From assembly GCF_009296165.1 (NCBI RefSeq), contig NZ_VUAZ01000105.1:26365-90364 (forward strand): a stretch of DNA of 64,000 nucleotides. Direction: 5' to 3'. Each line of letters opens with the position of its first letter. The first letter of the stretch is position 1. A program made the translations under genes and the position numbers. Of this stretch, positions 7,864-16,197 are shown piece after piece. The stretch is from Pseudomonas kitaguniensis (GTDB lineage: Bacteria; Pseudomonadota; Gammaproteobacteria; Pseudomonadales; Pseudomonadaceae). The notes below the pieces were generated by a model, which did no database searches, was not told the origin of the DNA, and saw only the letters and a list, made by a program, of their open reading frames with translations.

Positions 7864-8323
7864 TGTGTAGCTCCTGTATGCAATGGGAGCTGTCACATCC
7901 TGCTGTCAAACAGGAACAGGTGGCAGCTATGCGCGGGTTGACAGACCGGTATACAGGACCCGGCGCACCCGAAGATGCCCCACGCACAGCCGCCATAAAA
8001 CGACGTCACAGCAGAAAAAGCCTGTAATCGTATGGAGGTCGTACACCTGTACATCGGTCTGTCAAAACCGGTCGCCATGAGGGCGACGGCGGAAGGTTAG
8101 CGTCCTGTGTTACCTAGCGCAACCCTGCAAAACTACCAAAAGCCCAAGATATCCTTAAAGCCAGAAGAGCATTCGGGAGTTTTCTGACTAATTTATCGGA
8201 TATCTCCCGCGACAAAGCCCAAGGAGAAAGCCCTCGACAAAATACATCCTTGGGATGTCTGCGAGCGGATGTAATCAGAAACTGTCTTTTCATGCGCTTT
8301 TTGGAAATCCCGGTAAGACAAAA
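7864..8323. other. Structured leader and spacer between DUF3077-like gene and methyltransferase
   Basis: The left part (7888-8087) contains three inverted repeats: AGCTGTCA (7888) with TGGCAGCT (7921); a 20-bp pair at 7938-7957 and 8046-8065, complementary at about 17 of 20 positions; and GTCGCC/GGCGAC around 8069-8087. The right part (about 8100-8323) is A+T-richer, the same composition as the methyltransferase gene, and has no recognisable gene. Confidence 0.5.
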
Positions 8324-9406
8324 TCAAAAAAGACTACCTTCTCGGCACGTTTTTACGTGTGATATTAGTGTCTGGGCGATCACCTCCCCCAATCTTACCG
8401 GAACCGCATTACCTATAAGTCTCCCCATTTTATTGAATCTAATCGGCGTACCTGATGGAGCAAATTGATAGTTAGCTGGAAATGTTTGAAGCATTGCAGC
8501 TTCTCTAAGAGATATAGCCCGATTTTGTACCGGATGCCCAAATCTGCCATTACCATATCCGAAACACTGCGTGGTTATAGTTGGTCCTGGTTTATCCCAC
8601 TCCATCCGGCCGTAAACACTAGGGTATGTCGCCCCAGTAGCCTTCTTATGGCACGCCGCCTGCAAAGATTCAGGCCAGTCTCGCCAAGTACCTCCCGGCA
8701 CTGAGGCCTCTATTCTTTGTAGATTTAGATCGCTGAGCGAGGACGCAAAGTGAAGTGCATCGCTAGGATCCCTACCCCCAGCTACTAAGGCTGGAAGACT
8801 GCCGATAACATCCCTAACTGTAACCGCCTCATCGTGAGTAGGGATCAATTTAAGATTTTGATCTCCTAAACGCGAGGCAAGCAGCACCAATCGCTTACGT
8901 GTTTGAGGAACACCATATAACGAGCAATCTACTACGCCCCACCATGTGTGATATCCAATCAGGCTATTTACAAAATCTTGAAATACAGGGTGGTCCGCGA
9001 GCTGCGGCACATTTTCCATCGCCACTAAATCCGGCTTTAACTCATTTACCAGATTTCCGAATGCAAGGGCTAAAGGCCACTGTGCTTCATATTGGCTATT
9101 TCGCCCACTTCTGCTGTAAGTAGAAAATGGCTGGCAAGGGGCGCATCCTGCCAAAAGGGTTGCTCCAGAGCCATTATAAAATGCCCTGAGGTCATCTCCT
9201 TTTAGCTGACTGACATCACGTTCTAAAAAAACGGCTGAGTTATTTTTTTCAAATGGATATCTACTGTCAGGGTCAATATCAACACCTGCCGTAACAGAGA
9301 CACCACCATCGATTAGTCCGCGCGTAAGACCACCAACGCCACAAAACAAATCAATAGCCGTTATAGCCGGAGCACAAACGCCGCTAAAATTAACTGACTG
9401 ATTCAA
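8324..9406 (-). CDS. Cytosine-5 DNA methyltransferase (Dcm family)
   Basis: 360 residues with the ordered motifs of C5 methyltransferases: I 'AIDLFCGVGGLTRGL' (~17-31, SAM binding), II-like 'GVDIDPDSR', IV 'GCAPCQPFS' with the catalytic Cys91, VI 'ENVP' (131-134), VIII 'QTRKR' (169-172), a short target-recognition region, IX 'SLREAAMLQTFP', and X 'IGNAVP' near the C-terminus. It would transfer a methyl group to C5 of cytosine in a short duplex site; the site cannot be read from sequence. It is the last gene of a left-pointing operon, overlapping the HEPN gene by 4 bp. Base composition is much more A+T-rich than the flanking core genes, a sign of transfer. Confidence 0.92.
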   Translation of the reverse strand: MNQSVNFSGVCAPAITAIDLFCGVGGLTRGLIDGGVSVTAGVDIDPDSRYPFEKNNSAVFLERDVSQLKGDDLRAFYNGSGATLLAGCAPCQPFSTYSRSGRNSQYEAQWPLALAFGNLVNELKPDLVAMENVPQLADHPVFQDFVNSLIGYHTWWGVVDCSLYGVPQTRKRLVLLASRLGDQNLKLIPTHDEAVTVRDVIGSLPALVAGGRDPSDALHFASSLSDLNLQRIEASVPGGTWRDWPESLQAACHKKATGATYPSVYGRMEWDKPGPTITTQCFGYGNGRFGHPVQNRAISLREAAMLQTFPANYQFAPSGTPIRFNKMGRLIGNAVPVRLGEVIAQTLISHVKTCREGSLF

Positions 9407-10137
9407 GCTGGACGCCGCTCAGGGATAAGAAACTCATATCGTTCAACATAGCCGCCAAAGCAAGCTATCACCTCTTTTAAGTAGTTCGCAGTCTGGTCTT
9501 TTAAATCAATCAGACGGCCCACGGTCTCCGCCTCTGCACTTTCCGTAAACGAAATCGAGCCATGCGCAAGCTTATTTCTAAGCTTTTTTACCAGCCCTAA
9601 GGGACCAAGGTCATCTCTGAATTTCCGTTTTACATCACTATATACAGCTTGACTCACATTGAGCTGAAAACCTAGCCGGGTTGCCATCGCTTCAATTTCA
9701 TTATCGTCCCAATTTCCGCCACCACCTTTTTCAATGGAAAACTCCGTGAGTGGTGATGCGGAAACGAGAAGACCACAAAGGGTTAGAGCATGGTCCAGTC
9801 GATGCTCGGGGGTTAACTCGGTGTGAGTCCTAGCAGTCAACCTTATCCACTCGCGGAATAGTGTCTGACTCAAATCGCTAGGACGCCATGTAGCGTCTCT
9901 AAAGGCGCTTTGAGCAACAAAATCTATGCACCTGGTCATTGTGGACTCGACTAGATTATAAAGTTGCAAATAAACGCCAGCGTAAAGAATTTTTTGCTGC
10001 TGGGTATTGATCACGTGTTCAGTACCCGAAAATTTCGGTGGCCCTGCCTGCATACTTTTTTGAAGTAATTTCAAAAATTCCAGATATTCCTCTACCTCGG
10101 CCAATCGCTCCTCAAATGCGGCGTTAAGTTCTTCCAT
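9403..10137 (-). CDS. MAE_28990/MAE_18760-like HEPN-domain protein, putative RNase
   Basis: 244 residues. A predicted coiled-coil N-terminus (EELNAAFEERLAEVEEYLEFL) leads into an all-helical domain with 'LYAGVYLQLYNLVESTMTRC' and, at ~183-193, 'VKKLRNKLAHGS'. R187 and H192 form the Rx4-6H motif that is the metal-independent RNase signature of HEPN domains. The layout matches the MAE_28990/MAE_18760 HEPN families known from prokaryotic defence neighbourhoods. No toxin-antitoxin partner of the MNT type is present; its operon partners are a DUF262 protein 2 bp upstream and a DNA methyltransferase overlapping downstream. The role as effector is inferred. Confidence 0.72.
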   Translation of the reverse strand: MEELNAAFEERLAEVEEYLEFLKLLQKSMQAGPPKFSGTEHVINTQQQKILYAGVYLQLYNLVESTMTRCIDFVAQSAFRDATWRPSDLSQTLFREWIRLTARTHTELTPEHRLDHALTLCGLLVSASPLTEFSIEKGGGGNWDDNEIEAMATRLGFQLNVSQAVYSDVKRKFRDDLGPLGLVKKLRNKLAHGSISFTESAEAETVGRLIDLKDQTANYLKEVIACFGGYVERYEFLIPERRPA

Positions 10138-10139
10138 GA

Positions 10140-11210
10140 TTAATTGCCTAGCAGACGTTGGTGTACAAATCTAATTCGCTCGCGTAGACGGGCAACAGCA
10201 TTGGCCCCATCAGAACCAGTCACGACTTTGAATTCAGGGATATCTAACCACTGGACATCTATGTTCTGAGCGTTGCGAAGAGCAGGGTCATCAGCCAACG
10301 CCAATTTCGTACCAATCGCTATCGCTTCAAACCTCGCCCTAGGAGTTGCCTTCGCAGTGGAGGTTTTCCTAAATCCGTTAGGAAACACTCTCCCCACAAA
10401 ATCTATTACTACACCAAACTCATCACGATATTGCTGCGTTAGACTCTGATCAGCAGCCACCCGCTCGTTCATTTTTTTGACGTATTCAAATAGAAACTCG
10501 GAAGGACGATCTTTATAGCCGTCCAATCCATCGCCATAAGCAAAAAGTCGGGTCACTAAATCTTCGCGACCTCTTTCTTTCTCGTCTTTAGAAGAAACGG
10601 GAGCGAGCCTTTTAAGTCGAGGATCTTCGGCGAGCTCAATGATAAGACTCATGAATCCCCCTGCTAAGGCTCCTCTACGTACCTCAGCATGATTAGCTAT
10701 TTTGCTGCCCGTGTTAATTCGTTCAAACAGGTCGAAGCGAGCTTGCTCATCAGCATGCTCGTTCAAAACGATGCCGCGAATTGACCTATTGTTGATCTTT
10801 CGCTGGCGAGACTCTGGCAATTCTGAAAATGAGAAATTTGATAGCTTAGTCAAGCTCTCAAGATCTCCTAAGCGAAAATCACCGTGCACAAACTGCTCAA
10901 TCGTCCTCAGACGCTGAGACCCATCGACGATTTCTAGCCTGCCGTCTGGCATCTCCCAGAAAAAAAGAAACGGGATTGGCAAGCCCAGAAGAAGGGACTC
11001 GATGAAGCGTGATCTACGATCATCTTCCCAAGTGAAGCTTCGCTGATATGAAGGGACTACAAATTCTCCATTCCGAACCTTCCCAGCCAAAAGCTCAACC
11101 GAGTATTCGGTCAGATAGAACTCGATTCGCTTAGATAGCTCAACGATTTGAGCCTCCGCATTTGCAATTTCGTCCTTGGTTTTCGCAACATTTTGCTTTG
11201 GAGGTCTCAT
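10140..11210 (-). CDS. DUF262 (GmrS/ParB-like fold) protein
   Basis: 356 residues from ATG 11210 (MRPPKQNVAKTKDEIANAEA); the open frame runs on to 11363 but upstream codons look non-coding. An N-terminal helix (~12-33) precedes a DUF262 domain: 'VPSYQRSFTWEDDRRSRFIE' (52-71), 'LGLPIPFLFFW', 'EIVDGSQRLRTIEQF' with the DGQQR-type motif at 96-100, and 'FERINTGSKI'. DUF262 forms the NTP-binding/hydrolysing half of GmrSD type IV restriction enzymes, but the usual C-terminal DUF1524 HNH nuclease half is not seen here. It is the first gene of the DUF262-HEPN-methyltransferase operon, and is likewise A+T-rich. Confidence 0.8.
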   Translation of the reverse strand: MRPPKQNVAKTKDEIANAEAQIVELSKRIEFYLTEYSVELLAGKVRNGEFVVPSYQRSFTWEDDRRSRFIESLLLGLPIPFLFFWEMPDGRLEIVDGSQRLRTIEQFVHGDFRLGDLESLTKLSNFSFSELPESRQRKINNRSIRGIVLNEHADEQARFDLFERINTGSKIANHAEVRRGALAGGFMSLIIELAEDPRLKRLAPVSSKDEKERGREDLVTRLFAYGDGLDGYKDRPSEFLFEYVKKMNERVAADQSLTQQYRDEFGVVIDFVGRVFPNGFRKTSTAKATPRARFEAIAIGTKLALADDPALRNAQNIDVQWLDIPEFKVVTGSDGANAVARLRERIRFVHQRLLGN

Positions 11211-11667
11211 AAGTTCGGGGTTCTCTAGTAGGTTCGCGCCCTGAACGCGCCGCCTATCACCTGACTGACGGGGAATTATTTGACATATTTGGCAGGATCG
11301 AACTGTCTGCAAAATAGGTGTCACCCTACGATACCACAAGGCTTTTGGGGAGTTGCGAACCAACCATTGATTCCTAAGTGTCGCGTCAACTCACTATCTG
11401 CAGGGATAGCAGCTAGCCGCCCGTTCTACTAACGCGTCGTTGGCACTGTGGAGCTAGCAGATCAAAGAGGATACGCGATCTGGCATGAAGCAAGGGCTTC
11501 ATCACAACAAATGCTCTGCTCTACCCTTGGCAAGAGAAATAAAAAAAGCCCGCAAGGCACTAATGCACTATGCGGGCTTCATGTGATCGCTGCTGGATCA
11601 CCTTGCAACTACTAGTAAAATTTCGATATCACGTTTTAAGTGATTCATTAATCTAACTAGCTAAATA
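11211..11667. other. Spacer between DUF262 gene and tRNA-Ser
   Basis: It holds the promoter region of the DUF262 operon and the terminator of the tRNA/purC transcript (11541-11579). The left-pointing frame upstream of ATG 11210 stays open for 51 codons but has no convincing start. I found no integrase, no transposon end and no copy of the tRNA-Ser 3' end that could mark the far junction of an island. Confidence 0.4.
11541..11579 (-). terminator. Rho-independent terminator after tRNA-Ser
   Basis: On the minus strand GCCCGCA...TGCGGGC is followed by seven T. It ends the transcript carrying tRNA-Ser. Confidence 0.75.
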
Positions 11668-11757
11668 TGGCGGAGAGATAGGGATTCGAACCCTAGGTAC
11701 CGGTGAAGGTACAACGGATTTCGAATCCGTCCCATTCGGCCACTCTGGCATCTCTCC
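11668..11757 (-). tRNA. tRNA-Ser(CGA)
   Basis: The minus strand folds as a class II tRNA of 90 nt: acceptor GGAGAGA/TCTCTCC, anticodon stem ACGGA/TCCGT enclosing loop TTCGAAA (anticodon CGA, reading UCG), a long variable arm, T-arm GGGTTCGAATCCC and an encoded CCA. It follows purC, as in other pseudomonads. The DNA beyond its 3' end (7-11.5 kb) is variable and low in GC, as expected for an island next to a tRNA gene. Confidence 0.95.
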
Positions 11758-11840
11758 AACGGCGCGCATCATAACAGTGTGTTTCGCGGAAGCAAACCCC
11801 AAAAGCGATTTTTTTCCGTTCTATCAGATGCTTGCGTCGA

Positions 11841-12553
11841 TTAAAGCGGTACGCCGAGGCGGTTGGCGACTTCTTCGTAGGCTTCGATGACGTCACCGAG
11901 GCCTTGGCGGAAGCGGTCTTTGTCCATCTTCTTCTTGGTGTCTTTGTCCCACAGGCGACAGCCGTCGGGGCTGAATTCATCGCCCAGGACGATGGAGCGT
12001 CGTGGAACACGCCGAACTCCAGTTTGAAGTCGACCAGCAACAGGCCCGCGTCGTCGAACAGCTTGCTCAGCACTTCGTTGACCTTGAGGGACAACTCTTT
12101 CATGCGCGCCAGTTGCTCGGCGGTGCCCCAGCCGAAGGCCACAACGTGGGATTCGTTGATGAACGGGTCGCCCTTGGCGTCGTCCTTCAGGAACAGCTCA
12201 AACGTGTAAGGGTTGAGCTTGAGGCCCTCTTCCACGCCGAGGCGTTTGACCAGGCTGCCGGCGGCGTAGTTACGCACGACGCATTCGACCGGGATCATGT
12301 CGAGCTTTTTCACCAGGCATTCGGTGTCGCCCAGCAGTTTGTCGAATTGGGTCGGGATGCCGGCCGCTTCGAGTTTCTGCATGATGAAGGCGTTGAACTT
12401 GTTGTTCACCATGCCTTTGCGATCAAGCTGTTCGATGCGCTTGCCGTCGAACGCCGAGGTGTCGTTGCGAAACAGCAGGATCAGGCGGTTGGCGTCGTCG
12501 GTTTTGTACACCGACTTGGCTTTGCCGCGGTAGAGTTCTTCACGTTTTTCCAT
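11841..12553 (-). pseudogene. purC: SAICAR synthetase PurC, frameshifted as sequenced
   Basis: PurC joins CAIR and aspartate using ATP in de novo purine synthesis. The frame from ATG 12553 matches PurC well (MEKREELYRGKAKSVYKTDD..., 'SAFDGKRIEQLDRKGMVNN', 'ECVVRNYAAGSLVKR') as far as 'LLVDFKLEFGVFHD', then runs into nonsense extending to 11693. Adding one G near 11998 restores 'HDGSIVLGDEFSPDG' and continues to the normal end '...NRLGVPL' with TAA at 11841-11843, giving 237 residues, the expected length. A one-base loss in a gene needed for prototrophy suggests a sequence error. It is the last protein gene of the dapA-bamC-MBL-purC series. Confidence 0.88.
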
Positions 12554-12580
12554 GATGGGCTCCGCTTTGAGTGAGGTGGG

Positions 12581-13338
12581 CTAGGCGATGTGTCGCCAGT
12601 CGAGCCCTGAATCTTGATCGGCCAATTGCAGCCAGTCCGGGTCGCACCCAAGGGTGTCGACAAAACATTGCCGGGCAAGCGTCGGCAGGTTGTTCTTGCT
12701 GCTCAGGTGGGCCAGGACCAGGTGCTGCAGGTCTTGCCAGCCCAACTCATACACCAGGTACGCGGCCTGGTGGTTGTTCAAATGCCCCAGCTCGCCGCCC
12801 ACCCGTTGCTTGAGAAAGTACGGGTAGTGCCCACGCGCCAGCAGGTCTCGGCAGTGGTTGGACTCGATCATCAATGCATCGAGGTCGCGGTAACCGTCCA
12901 GCACCTTGGCGCAGTAGGAGCCCAGGTCGGTGAGCACGCCGAAACGTCGCTCACCGTCACTGAATACGTACTGTGTCGGCTCCTGTGCGTCGTGCGCCAC
13001 AGCAATCACATTGATGCTCAACGCGCCAATTTGCAGCTGCTCGCCACCGGCCAGGAAACCTGCGGGTTCTATGGGTTTGCGCATCCCGCGCAAGGTGCCG
13101 CGACTCAGGTATACCGGAAGATTGTAGCGCCGAGACAGCAAACCCACGCCATGCACGTGATCGGCATGTTCGTGGGTTACCAGAATCGCGCTCAGTTGCG
13201 AGGGGTGAACCCCCAAACGCAACAGGCGCCGCTCGTTTCTTTTAACGAGAAACCACAATCCACCAGCACATACGTGTCGTCATGTGCGACCAGCGTGCCG
13301 TTCCCTTGGCTACCGCTGCCGAGAACGGCAAAACGCAT
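12581..13338 (-). pseudogene. MBL-fold metallo-hydrolase, frameshifted near the N-terminus
   Basis: A metallo-beta-lactamase-fold hydrolase (PhnP/YycJ-like, 252 residues when repaired) with the metal motif 'THEHADH' and later 'AHDAQEPTQYVF', 'GVLTDLGSYCAKV', 'MIESNHC' and 'HLSSKNN'. The start is ATG 13338 (MRFAVLGSGSQGNGTLVAHD), 4 bp after bamC. The frame breaks near 13233: the N-terminal frame reads '...GFSLKET', and one added base yields '...KETERRLLRLGVHPSQLSA', which continues to the stop at 12581. The downstream frame alone would lack the first strand pair. The substrate is unknown; relatives act on cyclic or linear phosphodiesters. Probably a sequence error. Confidence 0.85.
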
Positions 13339-13342
13339 CGGA

Positions 13343-14458
13343 TCAGCCCAGGTTGTCCTGAATCACGCCCAACACTTTGCGCGCTGTTTCAGCTGGCGCG
13401 ACAGTGTTGATGTTTTTCTCGACGGTGACTTGTACGCTTTCGCCAACCTTGCTCAAACGAACCTGGTAACGCTCGGCGCGGGTTTCAACTTCTTCCTTGG
13501 TCGGCGTGGTGCCGAACAGTTTGCCGAAGAAACCTGGCTCTTCGTCTTTCTTCACGGCTTTTTCAGCCACGTTGATGTAGTACAGGCCAAGGCTGCGGTT
13601 GATGTCTTCAACGCGCCAAGGGCCCTTCTCCAGCGCGCGACCTACACTGGCCCAGGCACGGTCGAGGTCTTCACCCAGGTTGAGCACCACGTTGCCGCTG
13701 CCGTCTTCGGTGAGGCTGACGCGGTTAGGCGTGTCGTAATCGCGTGCGGCGAGCAGGGAAACGGAACCGCCCTTCTCGGAGATACGGCTCATGCTGGCCA
13801 GCATTTCGTCGACCAACGCGGCGTCAACGCCCAGGTTGACCGAGCGCGGGGTGAAGTCGACGTTGGCGGTGCTGCCGGCTGGGCGCTCGGCGCTGACCAC
13901 ATAGACTTCACTGGTGTTGCGCTGCACGCCGGGCTCGATGCGTACACGCACACGGGCTTCGCTGTCGGCGGCTACACCGCTCGCCTGCAGGCGCTGGGCC
14001 ATGTTAGCGGACAGTTCGCTGCTGCGCTGCCATGCAGTGGTGAACTCACCGGTCTGCGGGCGTTGCTGGTCAATGCGAAAACCGTTGTCCTGGAAGAACT
14101 GCACGGCCACCGGCCAGACTTCGGCAGGCGGGCGTTGCGCGATGATCCAGCGGTTGTCGCCGCTCTTTTGCAGGCTGTAGTCGCTGGCGTCCGCCACGGC
14201 CGTGATCGGCTGTGGGCGTGGCACCACGTACTCACCCTTGGCGGTGTCGTCGGCGACGTTGCGCGGAATAGGCAGCAACGGGTCAAGGCGCTTGGCGACA
14301 TTGACGTCCGGCGGCAGTTGCATCGGTTTGGTTGCTTGTGCTTCCAGGTAATCGCTGCCGCGGTCACGGAAGTAACCATCCGGGCCCCAAATCCAACCGC
14401 AGCCACTGGTGCTGGAGATAATCAAGGCAAGTGCGGAAAGTCCGGCCAATCGCTTCAT
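13343..14458 (-). CDS. bamC: Outer-membrane assembly lipoprotein BamC
   Basis: 371 residues. The signal sequence MKRLAGLSALALIISSTSGC ends in a lipobox with the lipidated Cys at position 20. Then comes an unstructured stretch with 'YFRDRGSDYLEAQATKPMQL' and 'PDV....LDPLLPIP', the segment that contacts BamD, followed by two helix-grip domains. BamC belongs to the BAM complex that folds beta-barrel proteins into the outer membrane. It lies between dapA (17 bp upstream) and the MBL hydrolase (4 bp downstream), the usual Pseudomonas order. The family normally has about 340-375 residues, so this is full length. Confidence 0.92.
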   Translation of the reverse strand: MKRLAGLSALALIISSTSGCGWIWGPDGYFRDRGSDYLEAQATKPMQLPPDVNVAKRLDPLLPIPRNVADDTAKGEYVVPRPQPITAVADASDYSLQKSGDNRWIIAQRPPAEVWPVAVQFFQDNGFRIDQQRPQTGEFTTAWQRSSELSANMAQRLQASGVAADSEARVRVRIEPGVQRNTSEVYVVSAERPAGSTANVDFTPRSVNLGVDAALVDEMLASMSRISEKGGSVSLLAARDYDTPNRVSLTEDGSGNVVLNLGEDLDRAWASVGRALEKGPWRVEDINRSLGLYYINVAEKAVKKDEEPGFFGKLFGTTPTKEEVETRAERYQVRLSKVGESVQVTVEKNINTVAPAETARKVLGVIQDNLG

Positions 14459-14475
14459 GCGTAGTGCTTCCTCAA

Positions 14476-15354
14476 TTAAACCAGGACGCCGGACTGGCGC
14501 AGGGCCTGTCGCAGCGGTTCGTGACAGGCTTCGCTGAGCCGGGTGAGCGGCAGACGGATACCGTCCGGCATCAAGCCCATTTCAAACAGCGCCCATTTCA
14601 CGGGAATAGGGTTGGATTCGATAAACAGTGTTTTGTTGAGCGGCATCAGCTTCTCGTGGATGGCACGGGCGGTTACGGCGTCACCGGCGATGGCGGCGGC
14701 GCACATCTCGCTCATGGCACGCGGAGCGACGTTGGCGGTCACCGAGATATTGCCTTTGCCACCCAGCAGGATCAGCTCGACAGCCGTGGCATCGTCACCG
14801 GAATACACCAGGAAGTCGCTGCTCACGCCGGCCAGGATGTCTTTGGCACGTTGCAGGTCGCCGGTGGCTTCCTTGATACCGATGATGTTCGGCACGCTGG
14901 ACAGACGGATCACGGTCGCCGCCTGCATGTCGCAAGCAGTGCGGCCGGGTACGTTGTAGAGGATCTGCGGAATATCAACCGCTTCGGCAATGGTGCGAAA
15001 GTGCTGATACAGGCCTTCCTGGGTCGGCTTGTTGTAGTACGGCGTCACCAGAAGGCAGGCATCGGCGCCGGCTTTCCTGGCGTTTTTGGTCAGCTCGATC
15101 GCTTCACGCGTCGAGTTGGCGCCCGTACCGGCGATCACGGCGATGCGACCCGCGACACGCTTTACCACAAATTCGATCACCTTGATGTGTTCTTCCACAT
15201 CCAGCGTGGCCGATTCACCTGTGGTGCCGACCGCCACGATGGCGTTGGTGCCTTCTTGCAGGTGGAAGTCCACCAGTTTGCCCAGGCTATCCCAGTCGAG
15301 ATGACCTTGTGCATCCATGGGTGTGACCAGTGCCACCATACTGCCCGCAATCAT
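14476..15354 (-). CDS. dapA: 4-hydroxy-tetrahydrodipicolinate synthase DapA
   Basis: DapA condenses pyruvate and aspartate semialdehyde, the committed step to diaminopimelate and lysine. The 292-residue protein starts MIAGSMVALVTPMD at ATG 15354; the longer open frame upstream is discarded because this is the family's canonical start and length. Visible motifs are 'AIVAVGTTGESATLD', 'GTGANSTREAIELT', 'PYYNKPTQEGLYQHF', 'LYNVPGRTACDM' (catalytic Tyr and the GR motif) and 'IIGIKEATGDL' with the Schiff-base lysine at about 161. It is first in the dapA-bamC-MBL-purC cluster and divergent from gcvR. Confidence 0.97.
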   Translation of the reverse strand: MIAGSMVALVTPMDAQGHLDWDSLGKLVDFHLQEGTNAIVAVGTTGESATLDVEEHIKVIEFVVKRVAGRIAVIAGTGANSTREAIELTKNARKAGADACLLVTPYYNKPTQEGLYQHFRTIAEAVDIPQILYNVPGRTACDMQAATVIRLSSVPNIIGIKEATGDLQRAKDILAGVSSDFLVYSGDDATAVELILLGGKGNISVTANVAPRAMSEMCAAAIAGDAVTARAIHEKLMPLNKTLFIESNPIPVKWALFEMGLMPDGIRLPLTRLSEACHEPLRQALRQSGVLV

Positions 15355-15626
15355 GCAACCGCTCCTGCCGGAAAAAGAGAGCCGTAATGGTACTGGCGCC
15401 AAGATGCTTGTACAAGCGAAGTACCGCCTGAGGACGCGTTCTCGATCAACTAAACGACGGGCAATGCCATCATTGGGCCAAAGCCTGCTCTGAAGCACGT
15501 TGAAATCAGACCGATCACGCAATGAAAACGCCACCTCCTATCCCTTGGCGACGCTTTTCGCTACCCTTCATGCTTTGATCGATACGGCCCGCACAGTATC
15601 GACCGCTCATCGTTTAGGAAGGCTGC

Positions 15627-16187
15627 ATGTCCACCCCCACAGTTCGCGAACAATTCCTTGTTATCAGTGCCCTCGGCGCCAACCCCATGGAGCTGACCAA
15701 CGTCCTGTGCCGCGCCAGCCATGAAAATCGCTGCGCCGTTGTAACCTCGCGCCTGACTCGCCATGGCGAGTGCAGTGCGCTGGTGCTGCAGATTTCCGGG
15801 ACCTGGGACGCCCTGGCGCGCCTGGAGACCGGCTTGCCGGGCCTGGCCAAGAAGCACGACTTTACGGTTAACGTGGTACGCAGCGCCGCGCTGGAAAATC
15901 GTCCACAGGCCCTGCCTTATGTAGCGTATGTCAGCTCGGCTTACCGCTCGGACATCGTCAACGAGCTGTGCCAGTTTTTTATCGACCACAACGTCGAGCT
16001 CGAAAACCTGACCTGCGACACCTATCAGGCCCCGCAAACCGGCGGCACCATGCTCAATGCCACGTTCACCGTGACCTTGCCGGCAGGCGTGCAGATCAGT
16101 TGGCTGCGTGACCAGTTCCTGGATTTCGCCGATGCCTTGAACCTCGACGCACTGATCGAGCCTTGGCGCCCACAAAACCCAATGTAA
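15627..16187 (+). CDS. gcvR: Glycine cleavage system repressor-like ACT protein (GcvR)
   Basis: 186 residues with two ACT-type domains: 'REQFLVISALGANPMELTNV' to ~'LARLETGLPGLAKKHDF' and 'YVAYVSSAYRSDIVNELCQF' to '...DQFLDFADALNLDALI'. This matches GcvR, which in enteric bacteria binds GcvA and keeps the glycine cleavage operon off when glycine is low. The position divergent from dapA and just before bcp is standard in Pseudomonas, where its target has been less studied. Full length. Confidence 0.85.
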   Translation: MSTPTVREQFLVISALGANPMELTNVLCRASHENRCAVVTSRLTRHGECSALVLQISGTWDALARLETGLPGLAKKHDFTVNVVRSAALENRPQALPYVAYVSSAYRSDIVNELCQFFIDHNVELENLTCDTYQAPQTGGTMLNATFTVTLPAGVQISWLRDQFLDFADALNLDALIEPWRPQNPM

Positions 16188-16197
16188 GGAAGTACTC

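Noticed and set aside
7893..8078. A 61-codon minus-strand frame within the structured leader
   Set aside because: It covers the inverted repeats, has no convincing ribosome site and no recognised similarity; the repeats explain it better.
11280..11310. A tRNA T-arm-like stretch (GACAGTTCGATCCTGCC on the minus strand)
   Set aside because: No matching acceptor, D or anticodon arms could be drawn around it, and no copy of it at the other end of the island; taken as chance.
6900..11667. A full genomic island with direct-repeat ends at tRNA-Ser
   Set aside because: No integrase and no second copy of the tRNA 3' end were found, so only a variable region next to a tRNA gene is claimed.
12614..14464. 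A 616-codon plus-strand frame opposite the MBL and bamC genes
   Set aside because: It is antisense to well-identified genes and shows no family motifs; typical GC-rich shadow frame.
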